From assembly GCA_026120185.1 (NCBI GenBank), contig JANUWF010002153.1:62001-126000 (forward strand): 64,000 nt of DNA. Direction: 5' to 3'. Shown in pieces: positions 60,291 to 64,000 of the stretch. Source of the DNA: Voacanga thouarsii. Taxonomy: Eukaryota; Streptophyta; Magnoliopsida; Gentianales; Apocynaceae. Below the pieces are notes generated by a model, which was given only the letters and a program-made list of their open reading frames with translations, ran no database searches and was not told where the DNA came from. How positions within the stretch are numbered: position 1 is the first letter of the stretch; every line of letters starts with the position of its first letter. The translations under genes and the position numbers were made by a program.

Positions 60291-60640
60291 AACACCCATG
60301 TTCCTCTCTTCCCTTTCGTTGTTTTCTTTTCCCTTTTCTCTGGCTCTTCTGTCAATTCCCTCCCATCCCGCCAGCGACCTTCCCTCTTCCTTGCCTGAAC
60401 TATCGTCGATCCACCACCTAAGCAAAGCCGCAATTCCATCCCACCACCAGTGACCTTCATCTGGCAAGGACTGTCACCGCAGATAGCACTCTCAATTGCT
60501 GTCGCCGGAGCTTGGGCACTGGATCGGCCCCAACCGCAATTGCTATTGATATCACTTCCTACACCACCAGTGCTATCCAATGCTACCTTAACCAGAGTGT
60601 ACAGCCTACACCACCAGTGCCACTTGCTCAAGGTATGTTG
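60290..60640 (+). other. C-rich exon-like segment, product unknown
   Basis: A pyrimidine-rich stretch (60300-60370) precedes GC-rich sequence open in several frames for 60-120 codons, then CTCAAGGTATGTTG at 60627, a good plant splice donor. The composition contrasts with the AT-rich surroundings. No domain is recognisable in any frame: plus-strand frames are Ser/Pro/Leu-rich and the 121-codon minus-strand frame has no known motif. It could be the first exon of the CACTA transposase gene or captured host sequence. Confidence 0.3.
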
Positions 60641-60659
60641 AACTACTGTCACTCCTATT

Positions 60660-63600
60660 ACTGATTTTGTAAGACTGTAAATTCAAACTATGTTTCCGCA
60701 TTAAACTTGGAATTTCCAAAATAATTTGTTTTTCACCCTATTCTTATCTTAGGTATTGAATAATGAGTGCAATAAAGACAGATCCCTACAATTTAGTTTA
60801 AAGAAGTATAGTGAAAAGAATAATGTGTATACAACTAGACTAAGAACCTGACTCAGAGTTAATTCATTGCACTTAAGTAATCGCGAAATCTACTTCTTGG
60901 CTATCCAATTTATTAAATTGGGAACTATGATCCTCATCTTTTGAAACTTATACGAGAACAAAAGCTCCATGTTCACATCACACTTAAGATAATCTTAATT
61001 TCAAAATACGATACAGAAGCCAATCAAACATGAAGTTTCCAATCATAATCAATATATGATTAACAATAAGGGGCAGCCCTGATATTATCACTTACCATCA
61101 TCACTTTTCTAGCCCTTTCAATTACTAGATTTAAGACTATAGGAGTTCACGTTGAAAGACTAATCTGGGCATCATAGAACCAGCCATACCTTGTTAGCAT
61201 TTATTTTTCCCCTGTTTTTCATTTTCCATAGAAAAGCAGAATCAACTGGTTGTATGTTAGTGTTGATGCAAAAGATCCTTGACTGCATTCTTAAAGCTAC
61301 GAAGCAATTTTGCATTCTTGAATTTTTTTAAGGGAATTTAGTTGAATAAATTATATGACTACTTTTCATGGTATTTGTTTTTACTTCAAATATTTGTGTA
61401 GAAAATTGGTGCATAATTGTGTGATTATATTGGGATTCTTGATAGTGAATAATTTTATGTTAAAAATAAGGAATTATTTATTTGAAAGTAATATATTCAT
61501 TTATTTAGTGAAAAACTATGTTTTTAGAGTATACCTTAGAAACCAGTTTTATAAAGGACTCATGTTGATTTTTTATTAAATGTGAGTACTATTTCAATAT
61601 TTTGACTATTTTAATTATAGACTTATGGCTTTTTCTATTGATTTTTTTTAAATTAAACTCTAGTGTACCAAAATCATGTAAAATTCCCTTTATACCTCTC
61701 ATTAATGCTAGCACCTATATGCATTGTGGACCCTTGGATTGATTTAATCTTAGCCATTTATTTCTTATAAAATCCTAGATTTCATTTTATAACTTATCCA
61801 AGTGTTTTAATCTCCATCATCCATTTGTTTTAATCTTACCCATACACTTGAAAATGATCTCCACCTTATATCTTGTTAAATCTAAGACACACATTTGTAC
61901 ACCTTATCCAAATTAATTAAATTTAAACCCTGCAAGTGTTTTAATCTTAAACTTACACTTGATTTAATCTCAACCCTTCACTATATTAAATTCTAACATT
62001 TGAATTTACTTCTTGTGCAAGTAAAAGAATCTAGACCCTTGATTTTATCACCTAGAATGAAATTTCCCAGACCTAGAATGCTAGAATTTTTGGCCACTCA
62101 CTCTCTCATCACAAGAAAATTTCATTTCCCCTTCCCTCTTTCTCTCTAATCGATTTCCCCTTCCTCCCTCTTGTTCTTTTTATTTTTAGTAAGTTGAAAA
62201 ACTCTTGCTTGATTATTGAAATTTGAAGCCCCTAATTGCTGTAGATTAAAGAGATCAAGTGGTTTCTTCAAGAAGGTAAAACTTTTAAACCATTTCTTCT
62301 TTGAAATTTTAAGTTGTGTGAAAATGAGTTTTGCTTGACAGATTTTTGTTTTGTTGAGAAAATCATTTTTGGTTATTTTGATGATGGAGAAATAATGAGA
62401 AATTGCTTATAACATGTGGAGTTAAGATTGTATGATTGATTTGGGATGATTTGTGGAGTATTGATGTTGATTTGGTGGTTAAACTTTACTTGGGAAGCAA
62501 GATGTTATGTTGGAAGTATTGTTTATGTTAACTTTTAGCTTCAGTATTGAAAAATTTCACTGGGGATCTTATTGTAATTTTATTCTATGTGAAACTACTA
62601 TGTTTTAAGAGTATTTCACTACTAGAATTACTTAAAAATCATATCTAATTTATTTTATATTGATTTTTGAATATACTCTATTCTCTGACTGATGAGGTTG
62701 AACCCCCCCCCTTTTCCTTTTTTTGATTTGAATTTTTTACATAGGAAACTACATTGTCTTAGGAGAAAATATCGACTATTTGAATTGTATATTATTCTCA
62801 ATTTTTTTTTTCTTTCAAAATTGCTGTCAAAGCAGATTTTCAGAACCACCATATTGTTGTACTCACTTTGAACCTTAAAATAACACATTTAGAAATATGA
62901 TCTTTCAATAAAATTTTTACAATATCTTCCCTATATATTGAAGTTTTATTCTAAAAAATTTAATTGGATTTTGAGCTCATTTTCTTAGTTAATTAGTAAT
63001 CACAAATTATGCTCTATTTTGCTCTGTTTACATTAAATTACTGTTTTGATAATATTTTGAAAAATCTATGATTTAGTTATGGGCTCTTTATGATTTCCAT
63101 TTGATTTTTTTATGTGAGTATATAGGACTTATTTTATGATGATTGCTACTGTACCTTGATATTTAATTGATAAGGCTATTGTATTAGTTCTTATATGTTA
63201 GATATATTACTTAGGTAACTAGTTTATGTGCAAAACTCTTTGAAATATTATATAAATTACCTGATAATATGAATTTATTAAGTTTGATTGTGTCATAAAT
63301 TCATGTTTTATGTGTGTGATATTTGTGGATTATATGTTGCTTGTTTTGGAGTTTGGTGTGAGATAAGTTGTGAGTTTAGGATTGATTAAGATCATAATTA
63401 CCTTGGAAGAACTATACTAAGTTTGAATTTATTTATGGGAATGTGTATGTGTTAGATTTGGTGAGGGTTCAGGACTTTGAACTAATGACTTAAATTGTGA
63501 TTTGCCTATTCTTGCTAGAACTCAAGATAATACCCCACATTCATGAAATTGCATTTCATTTTAGATGTCTTTTACATATATACATACAAATTCTTTTATT

Positions 63601-64000
63601 CATGAAATGATCCTTCATATGTAAGCTATCTTTTCTAAATTATGTTTTATTCTTTTATTCTACTGAGCCAGTTCAACCCTATCAAAAGCTTTACTCATAT
63701 TACTTTATAGCGTAGTAAGGCTCATCTTAGGAGATACATATTGAAGGAGTGGAACACTTCAAAAGCTAAATGATATTAGCAATAATCAGTTTGTTTTTTT
63801 ATGAAAGCACACTAACACTCATGAAAATAGAGAATGTAATTGTTGACAAAAAATATTTTAAACTAATTAGATTACCATCTTATTGTTGAAATTCGTAGAC
63901 TTCTAAACGCGGAAAACATTCACGAATCCCTTCCGAGGATCCAAGTAAACGATTAAGAAGATCGTAGGTTTGCAAAATTACCTCTGTTAGGTGTAATCGA
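60660..64000. other. AT-rich remainder, no gene recognised
   Basis: No domain found in any frame. Between 61690 and 62000, motifs of the type TGTTTTAATCTTA and CACTTGATTTAATCTCAACC recur several times. 62040-62290 has the texture of a plant LTR (pyrimidine-rich, then AAGAAGGTAAAAC). A CACTACTAGAATTA word at 62617 resembles a CACTA terminus, but no partner was seen. Assignment is not possible by eye. Confidence 0.3.

Noticed and set aside
60237..60652. Minus-strand ORFs of 76 and 121 codons as a gene
   Set aside because: GC-rich segment open in several frames; Gly/Arg/Lys-rich with no motif, and the splice-donor signal is on the other strand.
62617..62630. CACTACTAGAATTA as a CACTA terminus
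   Set aside because: A plausible word, but with no subterminal repeats and no inverted partner in the window.

Overview
The window looks like nuclear intergenic DNA from a flowering plant, probably a eudicot. It is AT-rich, contains no recognisable intact host gene, and is almost entirely nested and decayed transposable elements. The lineages are typical of plants: Ty1/copia (including a SIRE/Maximus-type element with an envelope-like ORF), Ty3/gypsy (a chromovirus-like gag-protease and Athila/Tat-like elements primed by tRNA-Asp), a FAR1/MURA-type Mutator transposase relic, CACTA-type elements, and Stowaway and Tourist MITEs. Almost every coding stretch carries stops and frameshifts, so they are annotated as pseudogenes. 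Lineage names rest on motifs recalled from known families, not on a search.

Layout. 1-805: reverse-oriented LTR fragment (family X) plus an 86-bp tail of an Athila-like LTR. About 1270-9447, minus strand: SIRE-type copia element (env-like ORF, RNase H, RT, integrase, protease, gag with two CCHC knuckles, PBS, 5' LTR). 9448-14288, minus: 5' half of a Ty3/gypsy element (protease, gag, PBS, LTR) that the SIRE element cut into. 14289-25133, plus: copia element A (leader, gag, protease, integrase, RT, RNase H, polypurine tract, truncated LTR), whose RT is split by a 4.2-kb solo LTR (Y, 19589-23744). 25134-38614, minus: copia element B (LTR, RNase H, RT, integrase, protease, gag, leader, PBS, partial LTR), whose gag is split by a structurally complete but non-autonomous Athila-like element N (30485-36305, TSD GAGTA).

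38615-42848: probable solo LTR of family X. About 42905-44636, plus: RNase H and LTR of element C, same family as B but opposite orientation. 44640-45250: integrase relic of another copia element, D. 46340-46910: AT-rich repeats. 47000-48278 and 55455-56190, minus: the two halves of a FAR1/MURA-like transposase pseudogene, separated by a 7.2-kb CACTA-type element (48279-55454) that itself holds MITEs, LTR relics and tandem repeats. 56218-58665: Athila-like LTR, PBS and start of gag. 58666 onward: a second CACTA-type element inserted just behind the gag start. 60300-64000: unassigned, with low-confidence exon-like and LTR-like traces.

The pieces do not form a pathway. The value of the window is its insertion stratigraphy: at several places a younger element splits an older one at a precise point, and the older reading frame resumes on the far side. 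I found no new defence, CRISPR or metabolic system. The most notable objects are the FAR1 relic split by a CACTA element, the pol-deleted but terminally intact Athila-like element N, and the giant solo LTRs with internal tandem repeats.
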